Made by a program: the position numbers and the translations under genes. The notes below the pieces were generated by a model. The model was not told the DNA's origin, did no database searches, and saw only the letters and a list, made by a program, of their open reading frames with translations. Of a stretch of 64,000 nt of DNA, positions 53,996 to 62,751 are shown one piece after another. Source of the stretch: Bog-532 sp963775825 (GTDB taxonomy: Bacteria; Actinomycetota; Actinomycetes; Streptosporangiales; Streptosporangiaceae); contig CAVZKY010000042.1 in the NCBI GenBank assembly GCA_963775825.1, positions 1 through 64,000 of the forward strand, in the 5' to 3' direction. The stretch's first letter is position 1. Each line of letters begins with the position of its first letter.

Positions 53996-56326
53996 TTACG
54001 AATCACTGCTCCCGGGAATCCCGGGATTCCAGCCGCCTGCGCCTTGCTCACGAACACCAAGGACGCTGGCGGCCTGGGTGGTGGTGGGGCCGGTGATGTA
54101 TTTCCAGCCGGATGGGGTAACCCAGGCCAGCACGCCCGGCTCGGGTTGTTCGAGCCGCCATCCCTGAAGCTGCTTGATCCGATGATGATGCCGGCAGAGC
54201 GGGCCGAGATTACATTCGCAGGTCCGGCCGCCTTTTTCGAACGGAATGGTGTGGTCATCATCGCACTTGGCCGCGGGCATCCGGCAGCCCGGCGCGGTGC
54301 AGCGCTGGTTGCGGGTCTGGATCAGGTGCCACAGGGACGGCGGTGGCCGGTAGTGGCCGCTTTCTCGTTCATGGTCGCAGCTGCCAGCGGCAAGGGCGCG
54401 CAGTCCGATGATGATGGCCCAGTCGCCGGCCCCGGCGTCGGCGGCCCGGTCTTTGCGGCGGCGCCGGCCGGGCCGGGCACAGCCGTGGCCGACTGGAGCG
54501 CCGGTGTCATCAGTAACAGTCACGCACCAGCGCACCGCCGGGGCGTCCATGGCTTGGGTGGCGATCTGCCGGGCGGTAAAGGCGGTGACGGGCCCGAACG
54601 CGCCCAGCTCACCAGGAGCATCGGTGATACCCAGCAACGTAGCCAGCGGAACGGTCAGGTTCACTGTCCCACTCAGCCGCGCCGGTTCCGCCAGCCCGCG
54701 CAGCCAGGCCGGGCCAGGCTGCGCCGACGCGCCCGCCCCCTCAGTCCCCGCGCCGCCCGCGCCGCCGTCGTCTGTGCTGCTGGTGCCGGCGCCGCCGTCG
54801 TCTGTGCTGCTGGTGCCGGCGCCGCCGTCGTCTGTGCTGCTGGTGCCCGTCGTGCGCGCACCCGTCCCCGAGGCGTTCGGGCCGGCCGCTCCTGCGCCGC
54901 TCGCGTCCGTTTTCTCGGCGGGCGCGCCGCTCGCGCCCGCCTTTCGCGGGCTGGCTTGGGCCGCCCCGTCCCGATCGGCGCCGGAACGTGCCGGGCTCAT
55001 GTCGTCGCCCGCGCTTGTCCCGTCCGCATCCGCGAGACTGGCGGAAGTGTCTCCGTCGCTGGAGCCCGGCTGGTCGGCGGCTGTCGTGGCGCCGTAAAGG
55101 ATGCCCGTCGCCTGGCCGGTCAGCAGCGCGAGATAGACCTGAACGCGTAGCTCGTCTAGGCTCCCGTCCGCGCCGGCGCCTTTGAGCTGGCGGGCCAGGG
55201 TGCTGATCCGGTTCCAGGCCGCAATTGTCGCGGTGACCGGCAGGTACCGGCCGCCCAGCGTGGCGGTCACGCCACCGGGCTCCGGGGTCTGCTCGATACG
55301 GGCGTACTTTTCTTCCCGCTGCCGGCGCCGTTCGGCGGCGGCCGGGTCGGCGGCCAGCAGGGCCCGGTTCAGGCAGGCGCGCAGCTGTCCGGTGGTCTGG
55401 GCCGGGGCCCGGCCCAGCACCTGGGCTTCGATCGCACGAGCCAGCTCCGGCTCCTGCCCGGCCAGCCCGGTCAGCAGCACCAGCGCCTTGGGCATGTCGA
55501 TCTGCCCGGCGGCCAGGGCCCCGAACGTCCGGGGCAGGTCAGTCATCTCGGTGGCCCGGCCGGTCAGCAGCTGCGCGGCCCGCCCGCTCAGGGTCAGCGC
55601 CGCGGCAATCTCGTCGGTGCCGGCGTCAGAGGCCAGGCAGTCGCGCACCCCATCCGCCTGTGCCTCGGCTCGCCGCCGCGCAGACAACTCCGCCACCGCG
55701 GCCAGCTCCCCGGCCTGCGCCGCTGAAGCCTGCCTGCGGTGGCTCCGGATCAGGCCGATCAGCTCCTCATCGCTGAGCTGCCCGAGCCGACCAGGCTCGC
55801 TGAGCTGTCCCAGTTGGCCCGCCTCGCTGAGCTGCCCGAGCCGACCCGCCTCGCCGAGCTGCCCGAGCCGACCGGCCTCGCTGACCTGGCCGAGCCGACC
55901 AGGCTCGCTGAGCTGCCCGGGCCCATCGTCCTCGCCGACCTGCCCCAGCCCATCGTCCTCGCTGAGTTGCCCGTGCCCGTCGGCCTTAACGCCCAGATCC
56001 AGGCCGGCCGCCTCAGGATCGGGTACTCCGGTCCCGCAGATCCCGCCTGCCGCCTCCGCGGTAAAAGCGGCCAGTACCGGACCTGGCGGCAGTGCCTCCA
56101 GCACTCCGCCCTGCCCGAAGCCGAACACGCCCGTCCCGCCGCCTGCCGCTACCGACGACACCAGCCCCGGCGGAAGCGGTGCGCTGGCCGTCAGACACAG
56201 CCCTTGACCCAGCCCCTCCCCGCCGTCGGAACCGAGCAGGCCAGGACCATCAAGCGCGCCAGTGGCGTCGTCCTGATCAGCGCCGTCCCAGTCCGGCGAA
56301 CCGTCGCCCGGCTGAACAACCCACAT
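53996..56326 (-). CDS. DUF222/HNH endonuclease with repeat arrays
   Basis: 776 aa. The central DUF222 region (residues about 200-420) starts SDEELIGLIRSHRRQASAAQ. A C-terminal HNH nuclease domain has CTAPGCRMPAAKCDDDHTIP and CNLGPLCRHHHRIKQ. Before DUF222 lie about eight 9-residue units of the type LGQLSEPGR (DNA period 27, about 55770-55980). In the middle are three GTSSTDDGGA units (30-base period, near 54760-54850). Such genes are often multi-copy and variable in actinobacteria; their role is unknown. ATG 56326 follows GGAGG. Confidence 0.82.
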   Translation of the reverse strand: MWVVQPGDGSPDWDGADQDDATGALDGPGLLGSDGGEGLGQGLCLTASAPLPPGLVSSVAAGGGTGVFGFGQGGVLEALPPGPVLAAFTAEAAGGICGTGVPDPEAAGLDLGVKADGHGQLSEDDGLGQVGEDDGPGQLSEPGRLGQVSEAGRLGQLGEAGRLGQLSEAGQLGQLSEPGRLGQLSDEELIGLIRSHRRQASAAQAGELAAVAELSARRRAEAQADGVRDCLASDAGTDEIAAALTLSGRAAQLLTGRATEMTDLPRTFGALAAGQIDMPKALVLLTGLAGQEPELARAIEAQVLGRAPAQTTGQLRACLNRALLAADPAAAERRRQREEKYARIEQTPEPGGVTATLGGRYLPVTATIAAWNRISTLARQLKGAGADGSLDELRVQVYLALLTGQATGILYGATTAADQPGSSDGDTSASLADADGTSAGDDMSPARSGADRDGAAQASPRKAGASGAPAEKTDASGAGAAGPNASGTGARTTGTSSTDDGGAGTSSTDDGGAGTSSTDDGGAGGAGTEGAGASAQPGPAWLRGLAEPARLSGTVNLTVPLATLLGITDAPGELGAFGPVTAFTARQIATQAMDAPAVRWCVTVTDDTGAPVGHGCARPGRRRRKDRAADAGAGDWAIIIGLRALAAGSCDHERESGHYRPPPSLWHLIQTRNQRCTAPGCRMPAAKCDDDHTIPFEKGGRTCECNLGPLCRHHHRIKQLQGWRLEQPEPGVLAWVTPSGWKYITGPTTTQAASVLGVREQGAGGWNPGIPGSSDS

Positions 56327-56550
56327 CGCGCTCACCTCCCCGGCACACTCGATCTTTCTCGAATACAATATCGCATGAAGGCCATGATTCGCAAGAACTT
56401 TCGAACTAGTACTACAACGGCTTTCTGTGATCTTCGGTTTTGTTTGACCGTCGATGGTTTGCCATATGCCAGGTGCTGTCTACCGCCGCGATCAGTTTGC
56501 TGGCGGCAGCCGCTGGCACCCTGGTTTCTGCGGCGGGAGGGCCGATCGCG

Positions 56551-56976
56551 TCAGCTGCCCTCTGCCCTCTTCTTGAGAGCCTCGTTCAGTCCCTGGAAGC
56601 TCGCCTCGGCCCGGGTGAAGGTCTTCAACGAAAAGGCGGCCAGGATGCCGCGGAAGGTCTCGCTTTGCTCCAGCCGGGTTCCGCCGTCTGCCGGGGTCAG
56701 CGCGAAGCGGTGCTCGCCGCTGATGATGCCAGGCAGGCTGGATACCCACCTCAGTTCCGCGCTCGGGTCGGCGACGGTGATCTTCGGCTTGACGGTCATC
56801 AGGCGGCCGTTGGCCGGGTGGACGCTCCGCAGCGTGATCCTGCTCCCGACGGCGACCTGCCCGGATGCCTCGCGGAACAGCGGGTTCCACTCCGGGTAGC
56901 GGTCCAGGTCAGTCAAGACCGCCCACACGGCCTGCGGCGGGGCGCCGATCTGGATGGTCGCGGACATGGTCTTCAT
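56551..56976 (-). CDS. SRPBCC-family protein (polyketide-cyclase/START-like fold)
   Basis: A 141-aa protein with a hydrophobic-ligand fold: ATIQIGAPPQAVWAVLTDLDRYPEWNPLF. It ends in the helix TRAEASFQGLNEALKKRAE. It is divergent from a TetR regulator across a promoter with two operators, so it is the likely target gene. Confidence 0.85.
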   Translation of the reverse strand: MKTMSATIQIGAPPQAVWAVLTDLDRYPEWNPLFREASGQVAVGSRITLRSVHPANGRLMTVKPKITVADPSAELRWVSSLPGIISGEHRFALTPADGGTRLEQSETFRGILAAFSLKTFTRAEASFQGLNEALKKRAEGS

Positions 56977-57034
56977 GCGCTGTCCCGTCTGTCGTCGCCG
57001 GCCGCGGGCACGCGGCACCGTCCGGTCATTTCTT

Positions 57035-57047
57035 CGTGCATTGCACG
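57035..57047. promoter_or_regulatory. TetR operator, site 1
   Basis: CGTGC-ATT-GCACG is a 13-base palindrome. An identical half-site design occurs at 57066-57078. Its centre is 31 bases from the second, about three helical turns. Confidence 0.65.
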
Positions 57048-57065
57048 TCGTTTACCGTGATACTA

Positions 57066-57078
57066 CGTGCGGCGCACG
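57066..57078. promoter_or_regulatory. TetR operator, site 2
   Basis: CGTGC-GGC-GCACG is the second palindrome. The two sites lie within a larger 11-bp inverted repeat TTTCTTCGTGC/GCACGAAGAAA (57029-57039 and 57074-57084). Between them are a plus-strand -10-like GATACT and a minus-strand TAGTAT, so binding would block both promoters. Confidence 0.65.
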
Positions 57079-57100
57079 AAGAAAGGCAGGGTGGCCTGTA

Positions 57101-57889
57101 ATGACATCAACCGGTGATCCCCCTGCCGACGCTGACGGCCCCGGCGGCAGCCGACCTGGCCGTCCCGCCAAGGCGCAGGCGGCGCAGGCATCGGTCTGGG
57201 ACCTTCCCGGGCACGGGACCCGGGGACCCAGGCCCCGGCACGACCGCGCCGCCATCACGGCGGTCGCCGTGCGGATCGCTGATGGCGAGGGCCTGGAGGC
57301 AGTCTCCATGCGCCGGGTTGCCACCGAGCTGGGCATCGCCAACATGTCGCTGTATAACTACGTTCCCTCCAGGGATCACCTGGCCCAGCTGATGACCGAC
57401 CATCTGGCCGGCGAGTACGCCTACCCCGCCACGCCCGCCCCGGACCCGCGCGCGGCCATCGCGGATCTGGCCGGGCAAGCCCGGGACATCGCGGAGCGGC
57501 ACCCATGGCTGGCCGGGCTGATGCAGCGCCCGATGCCGCCGGGCCCCAACGGGCTCCGCTACCTGGACTACTTCCTCGGGCTACTGGCAGGCTCCGGGCT
57601 CGGTACCGGAGCCAGGCTGGAAGTCATCGCCATCATCAGCGGCTTCGCCACCATGTACGGCGCCATGCAAGCAGCCCTCCCCGCTGAGCAGTCAGGCCGG
57701 GCCAGCACGGTGCAGCAGAACGCCGCGCAGGCCCGGGCACTCGCCCGGGCAGCGGCCAGCGGCCGCTACCCCAACCTCGCCGCGGCCCTCACAGCTGCCG
57801 GCCCGCCGCGCAGCCAGGACGACATCTTCGCATCCTGCATCGACCGCCTCATCGACCTGGCAGAACCGGGGCTGCAACGGCCCCGGTGA
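57101..57889 (+). CDS. TetR-family transcriptional regulator
   Basis: 262 aa. The HTH covers about 45-95 (AVAVRIADGEGLEAVSMRRV and LGIANMSLYNYVPSRDHL). The C-terminal domain resembles TetR/ActR ligand-binding domains (HPWLAGLMQRPMPPGPNGLR). It is autoregulated most likely through the two operators just upstream, and controls the divergent SRPBCC gene. Confidence 0.88.
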   Translation: MTSTGDPPADADGPGGSRPGRPAKAQAAQASVWDLPGHGTRGPRPRHDRAAITAVAVRIADGEGLEAVSMRRVATELGIANMSLYNYVPSRDHLAQLMTDHLAGEYAYPATPAPDPRAAIADLAGQARDIAERHPWLAGLMQRPMPPGPNGLRYLDYFLGLLAGSGLGTGARLEVIAIISGFATMYGAMQAALPAEQSGRASTVQQNAAQARALARAAASGRYPNLAAALTAAGPPRSQDDIFASCIDRLIDLAEPGLQRPR

Positions 57890-57904
57890 CCGGTACCCCG
57901 GGCG

Positions 57905-58715
57905 TTCTGCCCGGCGGGCGTAATGCGATCTGCGGGCGCTGGCCTGGCGGCGCCGTCTCCAGCCTGACCATCGCTCGTGGAAAGCCCTGGGGCGGATGAC
58001 GCGGGTGTGCAGGTCCGTGGCGGGGTGAAGCGCAGCTCGGGCAGGGTGCCCGGGCGGGGCGACCAGCAGCGGAAGAACGCCAGCTCGAGCTGCCTTTCCC
58101 TCCCGGCTGCAGGGGCCGGCGGACGAGCAGGTGATGTCCGGGGCCTTCCGCGGTGCCGATGAGCACCCAGTCGTAAAGACGGGACCCTTGGAGCCGTCGG
58201 CGCAGCTCAGCCGCTGCCAGCTTCCCTTCGGGATCAGGGCGGCAGCTTCGTCGGCGCGCATGCCGCCGACCGCCATCGCGATGACGTCGCTGCAGGCCGT
58301 GGCCATGACATAGGGGATGCCGTGCTCTCCCAGCCTGCCGCGGAGCCCCGGGTTGCCGCCGTAGACCTCGTCGCCCACGACCCAGGAGAACGGGACGCCG
58401 GCCTCCCGCGCGCGGGCGATCATCGTCCAGGCCAGCGCCGGCTTCGTCGCGAAGACAACGTCGTCGCCGATTCCGGCGGCCCGGCACCGGTCCCGGTCGC
58501 CGGCCCACTTCTCCGGCAGGTACAGCTCGCGGTCGATCAGCGTCCGGCCGCCGTCCGGCGTGACGTAGGCGGCGAACACGCCGACCTGGAAGTTCTCCAC
58601 CCGGCCCGCAGTCCCGGTGTACATCCGGGCCACCCCGGCGGACATCCGGCCCTTTTCAGGAACCCCGTCTCGTCGACCGCGAGCACCGCAGTCCGTACTG
58701 AAAAATCTGGATACG
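57905..58715 (-). pseudogene. Decayed IS701-family transposase
   Basis: Pieces of an IS701-type transposase appear in three frames: AVLAVDETGFLKR, then SAGVARMYTGTAGRVENFQVG with IDRELYLPEKWAGDRDRC, then RLYDWVLIGTAEGPGHHLLVRR. At least three frame changes interrupt them and both ends are incomplete. The 217 bases from 58716 to 58932 are A+T-rich and contain two copies each of GGTTTGGCCA and GCCAATACGGC, with no gene. Confidence 0.72.
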
Positions 58716-58920
58716 GGCCTTTCGGTCGCCCGCACGCATGGAGCCGATGAACGAGCCGAACAGGTCCGGCAAAGCGCCAATTCGCATTTCGGCAAGCAAT
58801 CGCGCACACAGGTTTGGCCACAAAGACGGCGTTTAGCCAATACGGCAGCAGGTTTGGCCAATACGGCGGCTGCAAAAACCGTTAGGCGTTTCGCGGCAGC
58901 GAGTCCACCATAAACGTCCT

Positions 58921-58926
58921 TACTAT
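58921..58926 (+). promoter_or_regulatory. -10 element of the PPOX gene
   Basis: TACTAT is followed by 6 nt and ATG 58933, another leaderless arrangement. Confidence 0.45.
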
Positions 58927-58932
58927 CTACCC

Positions 58933-59132
58933 ATGACACTCAGCGAAGAGAAATTCATAGCCGCGACCACCTTCCGAAGATCAGGTGCCGCGGTATCGAC
59001 CGCCACCTGGATCGTGCCGATGGACGATGATCGCGTCGGGTTCTGGACATCTTCCCGTTCTGGGAAATACAAGCGCTTGCGGAACAACCCGAGTATCACG
59101 CTGCAGCCCGCTGATAGCCGCGGCCGGGTCAA
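58933..59132 (+). pseudogene. PPOX-class F420-type oxidoreductase, 5' part (split by an IS)
   Basis: MTLSEEKFIAATTFRRSGAA through KYKRLRNNPSITLQPADSRG ends at RGRV. The C-terminal part is at 60672-60891. The family (TIGR03666-like) uses coenzyme F420 or FMN to reduce small molecules. Removing the inserted element and one target copy restores a 139-aa protein. Confidence 0.8.
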
Positions 59133-60664
59133 TGTGGCCGGTGGCAGGCATGATCGCGGCTTATGGCAGACAATGGCGCGGTGACTGCGGGCGGCAGGTT
59201 GATGGACTGGGTATCTCTCGGCGTGCTGGCCGCGTTCGTGCCCGGGATGCGGTTGATGACGCGGTCGCGGTGGCCGGGAAGCAGGCGAAGCGGTCGGACG
59301 GGAAGCTCCCGCCGCACGTCATGGTCTATTTCGTGATGGCGCTGGCCCTGTTCGCCGAGGATGACTACGAGGAAGTCGCCGCCCGGCTGACCGAGACGCT
59401 GACGGCGTGGGGCTGCTGGGACGATTCGTGGAGCGTGCGGCCTGGGCGGGATCACCCAGGCCCGCCAGCGGCTCGGGTATGAGCCCATGAAAGAGCTGTT
59501 CGCCGAGGTGGCGGCGCCTGTTGCTGAGGAGCTGACCGCCCGGGCGTTCCTCGGGCTGTGGCGGCTGATGGCGATCGACGGGTTCGAATGGGACGCCCCT
59601 GACACCAAAGAGAACGCGGCCGCGTTCGGGTTCGCTGGCGCCGGGGCTGATGACGCGGGCCGGCCGGCGTACCCGAAGGTGCGGGTGGTCACGGTTAGCG
59701 AGTGCGCCTCGCATGCGGTCGTAGATGCGGCGATGGGCGCGGTGGCGGGCAAGGGCGCCGGGGAGCAGGCGCTGGCCCGCAAGCTCTACCGCAGGCTGGA
59801 GGAGGACTGGCTGCTGATCGCCGACCGGAACTTCTTCAACTGGGCGGACTGGTGCACGGCCGCTGATTCCGGCGCGCAGCTGCTGTGGCGGGTCAAGGCT
59901 GACCTCATCCTGCCAGTCCTGGACCTGCTGCCCGACGGGTCGTATTCATCGGTGCTGGTGAACCCGAAGATCCGCGGCAAGGCCCGGCAGGCCCTGGTGC
60001 AGGCAGCCCGCGCTGGGCAGGACCTGGACGAGGACCAGGCCCGCTGCGTCCGGGTCATCGAGTACGAGGTCCCCGACCGTGACGGTGACGGCAAGGGCGA
60101 GGTGATAGCCGTGGTCACCACGATCACCGAGATGACAGCGGCGCCGGCGCCGCTGCTGGCAGAGGCGTACGCCCAGCGCTGGGAGCATGAGACCGGGAAC
60201 GCCCAGCTCAAGACCTGCCTGCGCGGCCCCGGGCGCATCCTGCGGTCCAAGAGCCCGGACATGGTGCGCCAGGAAATCTACGGCTACCTGCTCACCCATT
60301 ACGCCCTGTCGGCCCTGATCTGCCGGGCCGCCACCGAAGCGGGCGTTGACCCGGACCGGGTCAAATTCAAGCGCACCGTCCGCATCGTCCGCCGCCGGGC
60401 CGCCGACCCGGCGGCCTTTCCCCCCTGAACAGCAAAAACGCATCCTCGCCAGGGTCATGGCCGACATCACCCGCAAGAAGCACCTCAATCCCAGGCGCCG
60501 GCACCGGACCTACCCCAGGGTGGTCAAGCGAGCCCGCCACAACTCCTACCGCGTCAAACGACCCGGCGACCACGGCATCCGCCACAGCGGACCCGCCACG
60601 ATCAGCCTGGTCAACCAGCGCAACCTCACAGTCGCAGCATGATCAACTTAGGCTGAGTGGCATT
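59133..60664 (+). mobile_element. IS4-type insertion sequence in the PPOX gene
   Basis: About 1532 bases lie between direct copies of GGGTCAA (59126-59132 and 60665-60671), a target-site duplication of at least 5 and up to 7 bases. The terminal A residues are ambiguous, since the element may begin AATG and end CATT. No long terminal inverted repeat is visible beyond the short AATG/CATT match. Without the element, the flanking gene reads through in frame. Confidence 0.75.
59181..60642 (+). pseudogene. IS4-family transposase, several frameshifts
   Basis: The IS4 N-terminal domain (DAVDDAVAVAGKQAKRSDGK; VMVYFVMALALFAEDDYEE) and the DDE core can be followed through at least four frame segments. 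The core includes AIDGFEWDAP, LLIADRNFFNW, and YAQRWEHETGNAQLK with the YREK signature. Shifts lie near 59245, 59455 and 60415. Either the element is dead or this part of the sequence has indel errors. Confidence 0.75.
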
Positions 60665-60671
60665 GGGTCAA

Positions 60672-60891
60672 GGCGGGATCGACGCCCGTGGCGGGAACGG
60701 CCGAGTTGGTCACCACCGGGGCCGATTTCGACGCCATTCAGGCCAAGGTTCGCGCCAAGTACGGCTTCATGGTCTCGATGTCCCGGTTGTTCAATACCCT
60801 CGGTCACCTCGGCAAGGGGCCCTTCCCCTACGGTGACGTCGGCGTCGTCGTGACCGTCAACTCCGAGATCCCAAACGCCGCCCAGCCTTGA
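60672..60891 (+). pseudogene. PPOX-class oxidoreductase, 3' part
   Basis: KAGSTPVAGTAELVTTGADF through KGPFPYGDVGVVVTV is the normal C-terminal half of the family. It continues in frame from RGRV at 59130 once the insertion is removed. Confidence 0.8.
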
Positions 60892-60925
60892 AACCGATTC
60901 CTTAACCTCACCCCCGGAGCGTCCA

Positions 60926-60975
60926 CCCCGAACCCTGGCCGCACGTCCCGCCCCGAACCCTGGGCGCACGTCCCG
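60926..60975 (+). repeat. Two 25-base direct repeats
   Basis: Two tandem copies of a 25-base unit (start CCCCGAACCCTGG) differ at one base; a partial third copy follows. They lie just upstream of the -10 of the next gene. Confidence 0.75.
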
Positions 60976-60991
60976 CCCCGTACCGCCGGCC

Positions 60992-60997
60992 TAAGCT
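60992..60997 (+). promoter_or_regulatory. -10 element for a leaderless gene
   Basis: TAAGCT is followed by 7 nt and GTG 61005. Confidence 0.5.
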
Positions 60998-61004
60998 TCC
61001 TCGG

Positions 61005-62063
61005 GTGAACACGGTATTGATCATCGGGGTGGGCGACCTGGGCGAGCGCTTCGCGGCCGGGCTGGCGGCCAGCGGCCGGGTACGCCGGCTGGTTCTCGCC
61101 AGCCGGACCGGCGCCGCCGAGCCGGCGGCCATGGTGGCGAGCGCCTATGACGTCTACGTGGAGCCCGTGGCCTGCGACGCGACCCGGCCGGAGGACGTGG
61201 CGAGCCTGCTGGCGCGGACCGCCCCTGATCTGATCGTCCAGTCCGCGGCCGGGCGCAGCCCGTGGGCGCTGGCCGAGCGCGATGACGAGGCGGCTCGCGC
61301 GGTGGGGGCGGCCGGGTTCGGGCTGCGGCTGCCCTACCAGCTGCCGGTGCCGCTCGCCGTGATGCAGGCGGTACGGGACACCGGGTACGCGGGCCCGGTG
61401 GCGAACGTGTCGCTGCCCGACGTGACCGGCCCGATCCTGGCTCGCCTGGGCCTGGCACCCACGATCGGACTGGGAAACGTGGGCATGATCCTGCTGCGGG
61501 CCCGCGCCGCCCTGCGCGCCGCCGAGCCGGGAGCCGCGCTTCCCCTGGTGCGGGTCCTGGCCCAGCACTCCCAGCTCAACGCGGTCATGCAGGCGCGCGA
61601 GCCGGCCGACCCCGCGGCCCGCTCCCGGGTCTGGGTAGGGGAGCAGGGGCGGCGCGCCGATGACCTGGCTTACCGGGCGCCGCCACTGGCCCCGAGCCTC
61701 CGGCACAACTACGTGACGGCCGCTGCCGCGCTCCCGGTTCTGCAGGCGCTGCTGCCCGGAGCAGAACCGTTGCGCTGGTCCACGCCCGCACCGGGCGGAC
61801 TGCCCGGCGGGTACCCGGTCCGGATCGACGGCGAATCGATCGAGCTCGACCTGCCGCCGGGGCTCACCCGCGCCGAGGCAGTCGCGTTCAACGAGCAGAT
61901 GACCCGCGCCAACGGCGTCGAGCGGGTCGGTCACGACGGCACCGTGTACTTCACCGCCGCCTGCCGCGAAGCCGTCGCCTCCGTGGATCCGGGTCTCGCC
62001 GATCCGCTCCCCATCAGCGATCTCGAGGCCCGCGCCGCCCGTCTCGACGTCGCCCTCGCCTGA
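61005..62063 (+). CDS. NAD(P)-binding dehydrogenase-like protein
   Basis: A 352-aa protein with an N-terminal Rossmann motif (VLIIGVGDLGERFAAGL), layout like saccharopine-dehydrogenase or related enzymes. RGxxG-type loops and DLIVQSAAGRSPWALAE follow. The substrate is unknown. The C-terminal half is conserved-looking but without a motif I can name. Confidence 0.75.
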   Translation: MNTVLIIGVGDLGERFAAGLAASGRVRRLVLASRTGAAEPAAMVASAYDVYVEPVACDATRPEDVASLLARTAPDLIVQSAAGRSPWALAERDDEAARAVGAAGFGLRLPYQLPVPLAVMQAVRDTGYAGPVANVSLPDVTGPILARLGLAPTIGLGNVGMILLRARAALRAAEPGAALPLVRVLAQHSQLNAVMQAREPADPAARSRVWVGEQGRRADDLAYRAPPLAPSLRHNYVTAAAALPVLQALLPGAEPLRWSTPAPGGLPGGYPVRIDGESIELDLPPGLTRAEAVAFNEQMTRANGVERVGHDGTVYFTAACREAVASVDPGLADPLPISDLEARAARLDVALA

Positions 62064-62138
62064 CCGAGGCGGGTGAGCGGATTGTCTCACCCAGGTAACG
62101 GTGCGTCATAGGTCCTGGGCCCGGCGGCGCCGCTGCCG

Positions 62139-62144
62139 TAGCAT
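62139..62144 (+). promoter_or_regulatory. -10 element for a leaderless lipoprotein gene
   Basis: TAGCAT is followed by 7 nt and GTG 62152; ATG 62143 would fall inside the promoter. Confidence 0.5.
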
Positions 62145-62151
62145 GCGCCAC

Positions 62152-62751
62152 GTGCAGCTTTCCCACGGCGAAGCCGGCCTGGCGACCCGCCGCCCCTTGA
62201 CCGTGGGCGTCCTCGTCGCCGCGGCTGTTCTGGTCGTCGCCTGCGGCTCGGCACACCCGACGGCCGCCAGTGCGGCCAGCGCCAGCGCCTCGGCCGCATC
62301 GTCCAGCGCGGTGGCCGCCGCAACGAGCGCCCCGCCGACATCGGCCGCGCCGACTGCCCCGTCCAGCCCGTCGGCGACCAGCCCCACGGCTCCGGCCACG
62401 CCGGGCGGCACCATGGACCAGACCTGCGCCCAGAAGGCCAAGCACGCGTTCGTGCACGTCACGAAGGTGCACTCCGCCGCGGGCGGCGCCCTGATCATCA
62501 CCGGCAACCCGTCCACGCTGGTCTGCGGCGGTCCCGACGACTTCCACTTCAAGGTCGCGACCAGCACCGAGACTGGCCACGTGGTCCCCGGCGCGACCAT
62601 CGACACCTTCCCGATCGCCAAGATGGCCCCGGAGCGCATCCAGCCCAGCCAGCTGGCCTCGTACCTGGCCACCGACCAGGACACCCGCATCTTCCTGATC
62701 GGCGGCTCGCTGTCCGCGATCAGCAGCCTGCAGGAACAGTTCCACCCCTGA
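62152..62751 (+). CDS. Putative lipoprotein with Ala/Ser/Thr/Pro-rich linker
   Basis: 199 aa. The lipobox LVVAC follows a hydrophobic signal. A long low-complexity stretch (residues about 40-90) separates it from a small folded domain ending in SISSLQEQFHP-like sequence. Start 62152 is preferred from the -10 position. The function is unknown. The 3' end enters a 21-base tandem repeat. Confidence 0.7.
   Translation: MQLSHGEAGLATRRPLTVGVLVAAAVLVVACGSAHPTAASAASASASAASSSAVAAATSAPPTSAAPTAPSSPSATSPTAPATPGGTMDQTCAQKAKHAFVHVTKVHSAAGGALIITGNPSTLVCGGPDDFHFKVATSTETGHVVPGATIDTFPIAKMAPERIQPSQLASYLATDQDTRIFLIGGSLSAISSLQEQFHP

Noticed and set aside
56369..56550. Possible IS end between the HNH and SRPBCC genes
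   Set aside because: It is A+T-richer than its surroundings, but I cannot recognise a terminal repeat or transposase, so no call is made.
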